A stretch of 64,000 bases of DNA, from positions 186,001 to 250,000 of the forward strand of contig JABDCL010000001.1 in the NCBI GenBank assembly GCA_013288135.1, given 5' to 3'. Source of the stretch: Gammaproteobacteria bacterium. Its GTDB lineage: Bacteria; Pseudomonadota; Gammaproteobacteria; UBA6186; Azoamicaceae. A model generated the notes under the pieces. That model made no database searches. It saw only the letters and a program-made list of their open reading frames with translations, and was not told where the DNA came from. The position numbers and the translations under genes are program-made. Below are positions 37,352 to 45,338 of the stretch, piece after piece. Numbering within the stretch: the stretch's first letter is position 1; each line of letters opens with the position of its first letter.

Positions 37352-37819
37352 TCATAACATTTCAATCGGAACACACAGTGAATAATTAATAAAATTTGTA
37401 TCCTTAATATACCCTTCAGATTCATATAGTTTTTGACCTGCAAAATTAGATGCTTCCGTAGAAAGATAAATTTTTTCTATACCTTCCTGCTTTGCGTACT
37501 CTCTTGCCGAGCGCACCAATAATCTCCCTATATTTCTTTTTCTATATTCAATATCAACGTATAAATCACTGAGAGTTAATATTCTTTGTGCCCCAATCGA
37601 GCCCCAACCCAAATATAACTGTGTAAAACCGATTCCAGGAAAATCTGGGGTTTTTTCATCTAATGCTAGAAATATAATTGATTCACTATTTCTTAATCTC
37701 TCCGTGATAAATTTTTCAGCCCTTAATATGTCAGATGATTGTTGATAAAACATTCTATAGGCATTAAATAAGGGTATTATTTTTCCAATGTGTCCTAAAT
37801 TTGCTCTGATAATTTTCAT
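37352..37819 (-). CDS. GNAT family N-acetyltransferase (first gene of the hydrazine operon)
   Basis: 155 residues. It has the GNAT core: LTLSDLYVDIEYRKRNIGRL then LVRSAREYAKQEGI (acetyl-CoA helix), followed by IYLSTEASNFAGQKLYESEG. AAGGGG lies about 10 bases before the ATG. It is 12 bases before the oxoamine synthase gene. In this setting it may acylate the hydrazine or amine product (tailoring or detoxification). The substrate cannot be read from sequence. Confidence 0.85.
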   Translation of the reverse strand: MKIIRANLGHIGKIIPLFNAYRMFYQQSSDILRAEKFITERLRNSESIIFLALDEKTPDFPGIGFTQLYLGWGSIGAQRILTLSDLYVDIEYRKRNIGRLLVRSAREYAKQEGIEKIYLSTEASNFAGQKLYESEGYIKDTNFINYSLCVPIEML

Positions 37820-37886
37820 TGATTACTTTACCCCTTAACAATATTCCTAGAATTAATTTATAAAAGTCTCCCTATTCATTCAATCC

Positions 37887-37897
37887 GTATTTTCCAC
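37887..37897 (+). promoter_or_regulatory. Partial copy of the island promoter motif
   Basis: GTATTTTCCAC matches GTATTTTCTAC of the site at 37969 in 10 of 11 positions, in the same orientation. It lies 68 bases before the biosynthetic operon start, between that operon and the divergent luxR gene. Confidence 0.35.
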
Positions 37898-37968
37898 ATA
37901 AAAATTGGTAAATTGATGAAATGTTATGTTATTAGTTATTAAATAAACTATATCCGATCCTTCATACT

Positions 37969-37983
37969 GTATTTTCTACGGAT
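37969..37983 (+). promoter_or_regulatory. Shared 15-bp motif in the divergent operon/luxR promoter region
   Basis: GTATTTTCTACGGAT lies 150 bases from the biosynthetic operon start and 88 bases before the luxR start. The complement matches 39212-39226 in 14 of 15 positions. The 252-base non-coding region 37820-38071 holds this site, a partial copy at 37887 and otherwise A/T-rich sequence. It is a candidate binding site for one of the two LuxR-type regulators. Confidence 0.45.
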
Positions 37984-38071
37984 CCAAAGTTCAAAAAAAC
38001 GTTTTATCATTTTATTGTGATGGTTATACAAGTGTTGAATATACGTTTGGAAAAAGAGAGAGGAAATGGCT

Positions 38072-38440
38072 ATGAAATTTACATCACTTGCCTTATTGAA
38101 CTTTCATGAAGAGGTTTTAAATAATAGTGGAAGTTATATCAATTCTGTTGAAATGCAGAATCAGATAGATAAATTAACTAAAGAAGGCTTATCCAATAGA
38201 GAAATCAGTGTATTAAGTTTTTGGATAAGTGGTTATTCCATCAAAGAAACAGCTAAAATATTGCATGCTAGCTTGAGAACAATTGAGGATTATCGGTCTA
38301 AAATCAAAGATAAACTGCACATAAAGGATAAAAAGAATCTATATAAAATCATCCGACATTTAGATTCTTTAGAGTTTTGCTTTGATTTTGCCATTCAGCA
38401 ATGCGAGACTTTAAAATTTTCTTATCCGAGTATATCGTGA
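38072..38440 (+). CDS. LuxR-type HTH transcriptional regulator (short)
   Basis: 122 residues, starting at ATG 38072, which has AGAGAGGA at a good distance; the ATG 6 bases earlier is too close. The C-terminal half is a GerE/LuxR helix-turn-helix: KEGLSNREISVLSFWISGYS, IKETAKILHASLRTIEDYRS and KIKDKLHIKDKKNLYKII. The N-terminal 40 residues are too short for an autoinducer or receiver domain. It is divergent from the hydrazine operon and a likely controller of it. A second LuxR-type gene lies at the other side of the island. Confidence 0.85.
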   Translation: MKFTSLALLNFHEEVLNNSGSYINSVEMQNQIDKLTKEGLSNREISVLSFWISGYSIKETAKILHASLRTIEDYRSKIKDKLHIKDKKNLYKIIRHLDSLEFCFDFAIQQCETLKFSYPSIS

Positions 38441-38526
38441 AACAATTAAACAGATAGCTTATAATAACTCAGTTTAAAAGAAATTTTATCATCTATTAAT
38501 TTATATTCCCCACCAAAACTTACTAG

Positions 38527-39096
38527 TTAATTATCACTATTCACTTCTAATGCTTGCGTTTGTGGAAAGAAAGCAATTATTGGAAAAAGATATAGGAAAA
38601 TAAATTCAAAATATAGTTTTAATGAAATAAATATGCTAACAATGACCATAACGCTCATTGTTCGTAGTAAAAATTCATCATAATTTTTATTGTTACAATA
38701 GAAATTATATATTACACCAAAAATTCTGCTTTTTATTCCTATTGAATTAATATTTGAGTGTTGTTCTATAACATGTCTTTGATCGCGCATGAAAATACTT
38801 GGTTCAAACAATGGAAATTGAAACAACAAATTAGCCAACCACAAACCCATTTTTTTATTTGGATAAAGAGACCCATGAATTGCCATATGACTTAACTCTT
38901 CTAACCTCCTATATCGATCAGTAACGAAAAGAATTAGTAAAAATTTTACAAAAATATTTCCCATTTCATGAAAAAAAACAATTGCTGCTATAATGCAAAG
39001 ATATATCCATAAAAAAGAGAAAGGTGCCAAAAAATTAGCAAACTTTTGATATCGTAGCTTACGTAAAAATTGATTTTCAGTATTTAATTCCAACAT
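38527..39096 (-). CDS. Truncated membrane fatty-acid desaturase/hydroxylase-like protein
   Basis: 189 residues with three or four hydrophobic segments. It has two histidine boxes, EELSHMAIHG (HxxxH) and QRHVIEQHSN, at the spacing of membrane di-iron desaturases. Family members have about 300 residues and a third box (E/H-x2-HH); here the protein ends at FFPQTQALEV just where that box would start. The next 86 bases contain no continuation that I can see. Either it is a C-terminally truncated, inactive remnant or a divergent short member. It is minus strand, between the luxR gene and an MFS gene. Confidence 0.55.
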   Translation of the reverse strand: MLELNTENQFLRKLRYQKFANFLAPFSFLWIYLCIIAAIVFFHEMGNIFVKFLLILFVTDRYRRLEELSHMAIHGSLYPNKKMGLWLANLLFQFPLFEPSIFMRDQRHVIEQHSNINSIGIKSRIFGVIYNFYCNNKNYDEFLLRTMSVMVIVSIFISLKLYFEFIFLYLFPIIAFFPQTQALEVNSDN

Positions 39097-39211
39097 TTTC
39101 CTGCCCTCCTAATACCATTTTTTTATGGAGATGACTTAAAAACATTTTTAACCATAGCAACAATAATTCAAAACATTTATAAAAAGTGTATCAAGATAAT
39201 TAAAAAGAAGA

Positions 39212-39226
39212 ATCCGTAGTAAATAC
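39212..39226 (-). promoter_or_regulatory. Second copy of the 15-bp island motif
   Basis: On the minus strand this reads GTATTTACTACGGAT, 116 bases before the desaturase-like gene. It has the same orientation relative to its gene as the 37969 site has to luxR, with one mismatch in 15. Confidence 0.45.
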
Positions 39227-39257
39227 GTATTATTTACAAATCAAGAATTAATAATTA

Positions 39258-40490
39258 TTAGCTAATTTTCTTAGATTGGTAATAGACAGACAATATAAGT
39301 AATGTAGTGATAAAAGCACAAACTAATAAATATAAAAAAGGAGAAACTACATTCTGTGTAATTTGAAATAGCTTCAAACTAATGCTAGGTGTAGTGCCCC
39401 CAAATAAACACATTCCTAGATTATAGCTTAATGAAGTTCCAAGATAACGAATTTCTTTGGGAAACAAAGTACTCATAATATAAGCACCGGGCGCAATAAA
39501 GGTGGATAAAATTACTGCTACCAATATCTCTACACATAGAATATTAAATAAAGAAGAAGAAGTTAAAAGATGAAATAAGGAATAGGATAATACTGCCAAT
39601 AAAATGGAGGCAATAAGCATCATTTTTAGATGACCCCATTTATCTGACAGCCATCCCATAAGAGGTAAAAAGATCATGTAAACAAAAAGACCAAAGGTTG
39701 TACACGCAGTAATTGAGGCTTGATCAATAGTGGTTACTTTAGGTAAAAAGCTATTAGGAAAAATAAAGTGCCCATAGAAAGTAGTACCAAGTAACATCCC
39801 TATGGAGGCAACTTGCAGAATAATTAAAGGATATTTGAGCAATGCTAATAATTCTTTAAAAATGTTATTTGTAGTTCTTGTGATAGGATAAGCATCAAAA
39901 GTTGTTTTTCGTAGATAGTAACCTACAAATCCAGCAAGTCCCCCAATTAAAAATAGCACCCGCCAAGATAAAGCATTTTCTGACATTACTGCAATACTGA
40001 TGGAAGAAGCTGAAAGCCAACCAAGTACCCCAGCTGAAATAATGGTGCCTGTAACAAAAGCAGGATACCGTGCTTGATATCGTTGTAAATGTTCTGAGGC
40101 AAATATCAATGAACCGCTAAATTCTCCACCCATGCAAAGACCTTGCAAAATTCTTAGTATACTTAAAATAATAGGTGCTAATATACCAATTTCAGCATAA
40201 ATGGGGATAAGTCCAATTAAAGCTGTTGCGATACCAGTACCCAAAATAGAATAGGAAAGTGCATACTTTCTACCATAACAGTCACCTATATATCCAAACA
40301 AAATGGCACCAATAGGCCTTGCAATAAATCCCATCGCAAAAATATTAAAAGCAAAAAATAACTGAGTAATTGAATCACTTTCAGGAAAAAAGAGCTTGGC
40401 TAAAATAGGTGTTAAAAATGCATAAAGGGAAAAATCATAAAATTCTAGGATATTTCCAATACTTGCTGCAATATAAATCTTTTTAGCCAC
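39258..40490 (-). CDS. MFS transporter, metabolite:H+ symporter family
   Basis: About 410 residues. I favour GTG 40490 (MAKKIYIAASIGNILEFYDF), overlapping the regulator stop by 8 bases; ATG 40526 is the alternative. Family motifs are IARPIGAILFGYIGDCYGRK and LQGLCMGGEFSGSLIFASEH, with twelve helices. It is distinct from the Bcr/CflA exporter at the other end of the island. It is co-transcribed with the LuxR-type regulator upstream, so it may be controlled by the signal that regulator senses. The substrate is unknown (organic acids, betaines or amino acids in relatives). Confidence 0.82.
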   Translation of the reverse strand: MAKKIYIAASIGNILEFYDFSLYAFLTPILAKLFFPESDSITQLFFAFNIFAMGFIARPIGAILFGYIGDCYGRKYALSYSILGTGIATALIGLIPIYAEIGILAPIILSILRILQGLCMGGEFSGSLIFASEHLQRYQARYPAFVTGTIISAGVLGWLSASSISIAVMSENALSWRVLFLIGGLAGFVGYYLRKTTFDAYPITRTTNNIFKELLALLKYPLIILQVASIGMLLGTTFYGHFIFPNSFLPKVTTIDQASITACTTFGLFVYMIFLPLMGWLSDKWGHLKMMLIASILLAVLSYSLFHLLTSSSLFNILCVEILVAVILSTFIAPGAYIMSTLFPKEIRYLGTSLSYNLGMCLFGGTTPSISLKLFQITQNVVSPFLYLLVCAFITTLLILSVYYQSKKIS

Positions 40491-41220
40491 CTTTAAGTTC
40501 CCAAACAATAAGATCAAATAAATCATGCCATAAATGAAACATACTTTCTTCCTGCATCAGTTCGATTAGGTGATTTTTGTTATGACATTGAAGCTTCATC
40601 ATGGCATTTCTAATATATTCCTCAACAGTTCTATAAGATATTTTGAGTTTTAATGCAGTCTTCTTTGCAGTATAACCATTTAATAGAAAACACAAGCATT
40701 CTATTTCCCTCCCTGTCAATTTCTTATCAAATTTCGGCAAATTCCCTAATTTTTCAATTAATAGATTTTTATCGTTATAAAGGATCTTTTGCTGCTCATA
40801 TTTTTCTCTCGCCAAAAAAAATCCCAGTTGTTCATAAATATTCAGCATATTCAAATTACAAAAATAACTGATAATTTCCTTATTATCATTGAAACAATAA
40901 ATTGAAGTCCCAGAATAAGTTATTTTTTTATGGGTGGGATTAATTAATTGAAAAGTATTATCATGGACACCAGTACAATGCCATTCACTAATAACAGTAT
41001 TCCCAACAATGGCAAGATTAACGTCAAAAACATGAATATCTGAAAATGCGTTTAACCAATTTAAGGTTGTGTTTTGCATGGATTCTCTACCAATTTTTTT
41101 TCCAAGCGGACTGTTGATGATGGCATTGGTAGAGAAAATTTGATGTGCTTCATCTAAATGTTTATCTTTAGAATTCCACACTTCATTTATGTAACCATAA
41201 GTTAATGAATGCAAATCCAT
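40483..41220 (-). CDS. LuxR-type regulator with NTF2/SnoaL-like N-terminal domain
   Basis: 245 residues. Residues 1-125 look like a SnoaL/NTF2-like ligand pocket (YINEVWNSKDKHLDEAHQIF, then SPLGKKIGRESMQ, and VISEWHCTGVHDN). Residues about 165-230 are a LuxR HTH (LTGREIECLCFLLNGYTAKK, TALKLKISYRTVEEYIRNAM, MKLQCHNKNHLIELM). No phosphorylation site or acyl-homoserine-lactone domain is seen, so it probably binds a small molecule. It overlaps the MFS gene behind it. Confidence 0.82.
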   Translation of the reverse strand: MDLHSLTYGYINEVWNSKDKHLDEAHQIFSTNAIINSPLGKKIGRESMQNTTLNWLNAFSDIHVFDVNLAIVGNTVISEWHCTGVHDNTFQLINPTHKKITYSGTSIYCFNDNKEIISYFCNLNMLNIYEQLGFFLAREKYEQQKILYNDKNLLIEKLGNLPKFDKKLTGREIECLCFLLNGYTAKKTALKLKISYRTVEEYIRNAMMKLQCHNKNHLIELMQEESMFHLWHDLFDLIVWELKGG

Positions 41221-41389
41221 ACTTATTCCTTGTTATCCGATCATCCAAAACATTGGCATAAAATTGATATGTTCAACAAAAACTCAAGCTATTTCATCCT
41301 CCTAATAAATAAACAAGTAATTGAACTCTAACTGGTTTAACTTTTACCTGTCAACAATAATTTTAGATTTTGGAAAAAAAATAAAAAAA

Positions 41390-41404
41390 GTTTCCTAATA
41401 GGAA
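41390..41404. promoter_or_regulatory. Inverted repeat in the 362-base gap upstream of the LuxR-NTF2 gene
   Basis: TTTCCTA-A-TAGGAAA is a perfect 7-bp inverted repeat. It lies 170 bases before the minus-strand regulator and 179 bases before the plus-strand GNAT gene. The gap 41221-41582 otherwise holds A/T-rich sequence and, from 41500, the start of long repeat copy B. Confidence 0.35.
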
Positions 41405-41582
41405 ATGATTTAATAATTTATAGTAAACTTCGGATTGGTTATAAAACTAAAATACTTTGTTAAGAATACCTTTTTGAGGTGGCAATATTCTTTATTATTT
41501 GTACGTATTTTTCCCGGACAGACAATTACTTATCTTATTTTAAAATAACCTTATTATCAAAAATGATTAGGAGGAATATTCA

Positions 41583-42374
41583 ATGATGCTATTACCTTGG
41601 AAAACTAAACAAGCTCAATTAATCGAAAAAAATTTGGAAAATGCTTTTATTGCAATGTCCTCACAACAAAAACAATATCAAGAAACTAGATATATTTTTT
41701 CTAAAATACCTCACCCAGTTTTTAATTGTGTTATCAGAGCCAGAACAACAGAATGTGAGCTAGAAAAAACCATTCAAACTATTCTTCAAGACTATAAAGA
41801 ACATAATACACCTCATTGTTGGTGGATAACGGAAAATTCTGAGCCCCAAGAAATTTCGAAATATTTGAAAAAACTAGGCTTTCAAAAAGGACCAAATTAC
41901 AGAGGAATGCATGCAGAAATGAAAGATATCAATCTTGATTTTGAAATATCTTCAAGGATCCACATTGAACAAATTACCGAAATTAATACCTTTGATGCCT
42001 GGGTTAGGCCTTTAGCAGAAAGTTTTGAGTTTACACCCAATGTTGAAAAAGCATTTTCTAATTGTTATCAGGATTTATTTAATCGCGACAAACGTTTTAT
42101 TAATTATATCGCTTTTTATGATAATCACCCTGCGGGCGCCACCACTTTGTTTTTAGATAATGATTCGACAGGTTTGTATAATGGAGGCGTTTTTACTCAA
42201 TTTCGAGATAAAGGAGTTCTGTCACATTTAGGGAAAACTATGTTATTAGAAGCAAAAAAAAGAGGAGTAGAAGAAGTGGTTGTTCAAGTAAATGAAGCTG
42301 CCCATAACATGGCAATCAAAGCTGGATTTAAAGAATATATTAATTTTCAGTCTTACTTAAGCCCTATTTCTTAA
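41583..42374 (+). CDS. GNAT family N-acetyltransferase (copy B)
   Basis: A 263-residue near-copy of the protein at 25121, with the same acetyl-CoA region (TQFRDKGVLSHLGKTMLLEA) and end motif. It differs at scattered positions (for example SSQQKQYQET for STQQKQYQDS) and has a shorter C-terminus (LSPIS). AGGAGG and leader are conserved. The frame is intact, and the scattered differences look mostly conservative, so both copies are probably functional. Confidence 0.8.
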   Translation: MMLLPWKTKQAQLIEKNLENAFIAMSSQQKQYQETRYIFSKIPHPVFNCVIRARTTECELEKTIQTILQDYKEHNTPHCWWITENSEPQEISKYLKKLGFQKGPNYRGMHAEMKDINLDFEISSRIHIEQITEINTFDAWVRPLAESFEFTPNVEKAFSNCYQDLFNRDKRFINYIAFYDNHPAGATTLFLDNDSTGLYNGGVFTQFRDKGVLSHLGKTMLLEAKKRGVEEVVVQVNEAAHNMAIKAGFKEYINFQSYLSPIS

Positions 42375-42426
42375 TGACATATTAAAGTCCTAAACCGCAC
42401 ATCTTTAAATTAAAGGGTTGAATTTA

Positions 42427-43184
42427 CTAGCTCATGTATTTTGTATCCAATAAACTATCGCGTACTTCTTGTTTGTCCAATTTTTCCAAAAGCCAAGCTA
42501 ATATTTCACTATTTGAATCTGTACGCCATGCTGCTTTAAGATGCGCTTTAGTTTTAAGACGTTCGACAGTTCGTTCAATCAGTTTACCATTTTTAAGTAG
42601 GTGTTCAATACGATGACGAGGCAAATAACCTACTCCCAATCCTTTAACTTGAGCTAGAATTTTCGCATTCATATTTGGCACAAGAATCACCGATTGCCCG
42701 GGATAAGTTCCAGAAGATCTGGCGGCGAGATTCGTAGAGGTATCGGATACCACAATACTATGAGCCATAATGAGATCATCCAACGTTAAGGGATCTGGAT
42801 AATTAGCCAAGGGATGATGGGGTGCAAGTGCAAATACAAAGCTGACTGTTCCGAGCATGAAAGCAAGTCATCGTAGGCAATGCTGAATTCTAATTCTTGT
42901 CCTTTTTGTACTAAATGCAGATCAGATTCAAGCCGTTCCATTTGCTTTAAAATGTGTCGCCCCCGTTGCAATAACAATCGCCCTTCTTGAGTAAACGTCA
43001 GTAAATAACCTGATCTATCGAAAACTGGAAATCCTAATAAATTCTCTAGTTTATGTACGCTTTGTGTGATGGCTGAGGGTGTTCGATGTAAATATTCAGC
43101 AGCTTTAGCAAAAGTCCCATGTAATTCAATGGATTGTAAGATTTGAAGATCTCTGAAATCAATTTTCATCGCTTTAAAGCCCAT
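42427..43184 (-). pseudogene. LysR-family regulator (copy B), disrupted by a 175-bp deletion
   Basis: The DNA-binding N-terminus is intact (MGFKAMKIDFRDLQILQSIE onwards). After YDDLLSC the sequence corresponding to 26394-26568 of copy A is missing, which shifts the frame and ends the protein about 20 codons later. The C-terminal effector domain continues in another frame (LGTVSFVFALAPHHPL...). A free HTH-only protein of 132 residues could still be made and might bind the same operators as copy A. Confidence 0.88.
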
Positions 43185-43326
43185 GCTTAATTTTAATGAT
43201 GTTTAGAATATCTTAACATCATAATTAAAATAATTCAATTTCAATTATTTAAAAATTAGCTTATTGTAAATAATCTTGATTTAATTAAAGTTTTTAGAAT
43301 TTATCATGTATTTTAGGAGGCAAACT

Positions 43327-43812
43327 ATGTTAAAAAAACTTATTGCAAGCATCACTACAGCCATTTTTTCAATTCTTATGGGGGTATTACCTATGCACAC
43401 CGCATTAGCAGCTTCAAACAACAACACTATACAGGATACAAAAAGAGCAGCTCAATACTTTGAGGATGAGTTAAATTTTAAAACTAATCCTTATGGTGTT
43501 AAAAGTATGCTAGATGGTAAAGTTAAAAATGTTACCATCGTGGATGTTCGTGCAGCAAAAGACTATGCAGAAGGACATATTCCCGGCGCTATCAATGTGC
43601 CTTATGAAAAATACAATAGTTTTAATGGGGATGAAACTGAATTTCCTGGCTTAAGGAAAGATGGTTTTAACTATGTTTATTGTTATGAACTATTATGCAA
43701 TTTAGGACAAAAGGCTGGGAAAAAATTTGCTGCTGCAGGTTATCCTGTCAAAGAAATTGTCGGTGGCTTCGCAGCTTGGAAAGAGAAAGATTACCCCATT
43801 GACCGTTCATAA
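43327..43812 (+). CDS. Exported rhodanese-domain protein (copy B)
   Basis: 161 residues, near-identical to the protein at 27040. The start is ATG 43327, 6 bases after AGGAGG, with a signal peptide (MLKKLIASITTAIFSILMGV). The rhodanese core IVDVRAAKDYAEGHIPGAIN and active-site loop YCYELLCNLGQKA are unchanged. It is followed by a complete hairpin terminator at 43828-43866. Confidence 0.85.
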   Translation: MLKKLIASITTAIFSILMGVLPMHTALAASNNNTIQDTKRAAQYFEDELNFKTNPYGVKSMLDGKVKNVTIVDVRAAKDYAEGHIPGAINVPYEKYNSFNGDETEFPGLRKDGFNYVYCYELLCNLGQKAGKKFAAAGYPVKEIVGGFAAWKEKDYPIDRS

Positions 43813-43827
43813 TTAATCTTCAATAAT

Positions 43828-43866
43828 TGTATAGACTGAGAAAATTCCATCCTCTCAGTCTATACA
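43828..43866 (+). terminator. Hairpin terminator after rhodanese copy B
   Basis: TGTATAGACTGAG at 43828-43840 pairs perfectly with CTCAGTCTATACA at 43854-43866 (13-bp stem, 13-base loop), followed by A/T-rich sequence. In copy A only the left arm survives. Confidence 0.7.
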
Positions 43867-43959
43867 GATAAATTAAATTTTATTATAATTATCAATAGGA
43901 TATGAAATATCATACTTCTCGATCTTGACATATATGGCAAAATCGCGCATTATGAATAA

Positions 43960-44727
43960 ATGAAACAAGATCAACAAATCATTGAAATTTTCCATTTACT
44001 TTTTCTAAAATCTTTAGAAAAGAAGATCGATAAATCATTATATTCTTTAAAAGGTGGATGTAACCTTCGATTTTTTTTTAAAAGTATCCGGTATTCAGAA
44101 GATATCGATTTTGATGTAATGACCATAGCTAAAGATACCTTACGGAAAAATATCAATGTCATCCTAAAAGGACCTTCTTTTCAAAAAATTCTCTCTTCTC
44201 AAGGAATAGAAATAGCAAATTTTTCAGAGCCAAAACAAACGGAAACAACACAACGTTGGAAATTGGGACTTATACGATTAGATTTAAATCGAAATCTTTA
44301 CACAAAAATAGAGTTCTCACGAAGAAAAATTGATGAAGGTTTGATCTTTGAACCCGTAGATAACCAAATTCTCCAAACTTATCATTTACAACCGGTACTT
44401 TGTAATCATTATATAAAAGAAACTGCTTTTGTCCAAAAAGTGAATGCACTCATCCATCGAACGGAAACTCAAGCCCGAGATATATTCGATATAAAGCTTT
44501 TGTTGGATTGCCAGCCTGATTTATCTAAGATAAAAACCCAGATTGAATTACATAAACTCGATCTTTCACGCGCTATCGAACATGCTCTCTCGATTGGATA
44601 TTCAGAATTTAAAGGTCAAGTTGTCTCCTTTCTTTTAACTGAATATCAAGATTATTATAATTCTGAAAAAATATGGAATTCTATCCTAGATGAAGTAATT
44701 CACATTCTAGAGCAATTGCAAGCATGA
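43960..44727 (+). CDS. abiEii: AbiEii/AbiGii-type nucleotidyltransferase toxin
   Basis: 255 residues, DUF1814 family. YSLKGGCNLRFFFKSIRYSE then DIDFDV is the nucleotidyltransferase GG/S...DxD site. IHRTETQARDIFDIKLLLD is the conserved later block. Type IV toxins of this family add nucleotides to tRNA ends or otherwise block translation and can give abortive phage defence. Here the toxin gene comes first and overlaps the antitoxin gene by 4 bases, the reverse of the classical abiEi-abiEii order. Confidence 0.85.
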   Translation: MKQDQQIIEIFHLLFLKSLEKKIDKSLYSLKGGCNLRFFFKSIRYSEDIDFDVMTIAKDTLRKNINVILKGPSFQKILSSQGIEIANFSEPKQTETTQRWKLGLIRLDLNRNLYTKIEFSRRKIDEGLIFEPVDNQILQTYHLQPVLCNHYIKETAFVQKVNALIHRTETQARDIFDIKLLLDCQPDLSKIKTQIELHKLDLSRAIEHALSIGYSEFKGQVVSFLLTEYQDYYNSEKIWNSILDEVIHILEQLQA

Positions 44728-45338
44728 AATTAATTGATGCTCAACAAAAACTTTTATCACTTAAAGTACCTATTCTAGAAACAGCTGATGCAGCTGCTTG
44801 TTTAAAAATTTCAATAACTCATGCTAGTCAAATTTTATCCCGATTAACAACCTCAGGTGCTTTTTTTAAACTTGGAAAAGGTAAATGGGCCACAACTCAA
44901 AAATTAGATCCTTTTATGCTCCCAGAATATTTAGTAGCGCCTTTCCCAGCTTATATTTCACTACAAAGTGCTCTTTATTACCATGGAATGATTTCCCAAA
45001 TCCCAGCTACCGTATATGCAGTTTCTCTTGCTCGGACAAAACAATACAAAACCCCTCTGGGAACAATTTCACTTCATCATCTTAATCCAGGATTCTTTTT
45101 TGGTTTTGATATCATCCCAAAAACACAAATCAAAATCGCAACTCCTGAAAAAGCTTTGTTAGATTTTTTATATTTATTTCCCACTCGTACCCATCTATTT
45201 AGGGCTTTGCCTGAGTTGGAAATATCGAAAAAATTAAATATAAAACTGATGTACAATTGGATTAATAAAATAGCCTTTAAGTCTCGTGCGGTTCTAATGC
45301 AAAAAAAACTAGACGCTATTTTGAGAGGTAAAAAATGA
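44724..45338 (+). CDS. abiEi: AbiEi-type antitoxin / transcriptional repressor
   Basis: 204 residues. The N-terminal winged helix (ADAAACLKISITHASQILSR then LTTSGAFFKLGKGKWA) and the C-terminal domain (YISLQSALYYHGMISQIPAT, KIATPEKALLDFLYLFP) match AbiEi antitoxins, which autoregulate and counter AbiEii. It overlaps both neighbours by 4 bases (ATGA at each junction). Confidence 0.83.
   Translation: MKLIDAQQKLLSLKVPILETADAAACLKISITHASQILSRLTTSGAFFKLGKGKWATTQKLDPFMLPEYLVAPFPAYISLQSALYYHGMISQIPATVYAVSLARTKQYKTPLGTISLHHLNPGFFFGFDIIPKTQIKIATPEKALLDFLYLFPTRTHLFRALPELEISKKLNIKLMYNWINKIAFKSRAVLMQKKLDAILRGKK

Larger units (their letters stand above)
41500..43840. repeat. Long direct repeat, copy B (GNAT - broken lysR - rhodanese segment)
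   Basis: Matches 25035-27553 in the same orientation, with scattered substitutions and a 175-base deletion in lysR. The right edge coincides with the left arm of a terminator hairpin that is complete only in this copy. Start-to-start distance between copies is 16,465 bases. Confidence 0.92.

Noticed and set aside
25035..43840. Composite transposon or prophage
   Set aside because: No transposase, integrase, resolvase or phage structural gene is present in the repeats or the island. The ends are ordinary genes, so only homologous recombination can be proposed.
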